DNA from: Rhodospirillales bacterium BBD 1991-14
GTDB lineage: Bacteria > Pseudomonadota > Alphaproteobacteria > Kiloniellales > Kiloniellaceae
Reading direction: 5' to 3'
Length of the DNA stretch: 64,000 bases
Assembly: GCA_001657395.1 (NCBI GenBank)
Contig: LYSY01000004.1
Coordinates: 186,001 to 250,000, forward strand
Part shown: positions 63,959 to 64,000 of the stretch, one piece after another
How the letters are laid out: each line of letters opens with the position of its first letter
How positions within the stretch are numbered: position 1 is the first letter of the stretch
Notes under the pieces: model-generated
The model's database searches: none
Told to the model about the DNA's origin: nothing
Seen by the model: only the letters and a program-made list of their open reading frames with translations
Made by a program: the position numbers and the translations under genes

Positions 63959-64000
63959 TCAATTGGATTAGTCCCTTACGGAAATCGCTCTGAAGAGAGG

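Larger units (their letters stand above)
46596..64000. mobile_element. Prophage-like region, apparently incomplete; right end outside window
   Basis: It starts at the tRNA-Lys gene and carries terminase small and large subunits, a chain of overlapping tail/ejection-type genes, an SRAP gene, a secreted nuclease and many short orphan genes, mostly on the minus strand. No portal, major capsid, tail-tube, holin, integrase or repressor gene is recognisable in the 17.4 kb. Four genes are broken. Base composition is lower in GC in parts (59.8-61.6 kb). I interpret it as a degenerate podovirus-type prophage. Confidence 0.8.

Overview
The window is about 64 kb of GC-rich DNA from an alphaproteobacterium, most likely of the Rhodospirillales/Kiloniellales kind. 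The evidence is gene content and order (hflK-hflC-DUF2065-degP, serB/miaA, ilvB-ilvH-ilvC, mreBCD-mrdA-rodA), a circularly permuted two-piece tmRNA gene, and the codon usage. This placement is inference; no database was searched.

Bases 1-46.5 kb are core chromosome. From left to right they hold: the C-terminus of a P-type cation ATPase; an AsmA-family envelope protein; a ribbon-helix-helix protein and fumarase C; two chemoreceptors, one membrane-bound and one soluble with duplicated PAS domains; a WYL/YafY regulator, an outer-membrane barrel and two VOC (glyoxalase-fold) proteins; sspB beside the permuted ssrA gene; thyA-folA; a START-like and a YHS protein; the Mrp Fe-S carrier; hflKC with the DegP-type protease; serB divergent from miaA; the ilv genes; a three-gene NrtR/SPFH/NAD-kinase-like operon; aspartate dehydrogenase divergent from a complete tripartite tricarboxylate transporter (tctCBA); and the rod-shape operon mreBCD-mrdA-rodA.

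A tRNA-Lys(CTT) gene at 46.5 kb marks the start of a prophage-like region that runs past the right edge. Most of its genes lie on the minus strand and point back towards the tRNA: terminase small and large subunits, two small genes, then a tightly overlapping set of tail/ejection-type proteins ending in two very large ones. No portal, capsid or tail-tube gene is recognisable between the terminase and the ejection genes. A lipoprotein gene of opposite strand sits exactly there. At least four right-hand genes carry visible lesions: SRAP with an in-frame TGA, a zinc-finger protein with a frameshift, a HicB-like remnant, and a broken gene at 63.8 kb. The simplest reading is a decaying podovirus-type prophage. 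A satellite that borrows capsids from a helper is a less likely alternative.

The strongest non-obvious observations are: two identical palindromic sites, one before the WYL regulator and one before the VOC gene; the tmRNA lying next to the gene for the adaptor that reads its tag; the NrtR-SPFH-NAD-kinase-like operon; several small genes missing from the ORF track (52, 54 and 56 aa); tandem 14- and 15-bp arrays; and paired dispersed palindromic repeats around an acetyltransferase gene. I found no CRISPR array and no convincingly new defence system. The best defence-like candidate is the uncharacterised gene beside the tRNA.
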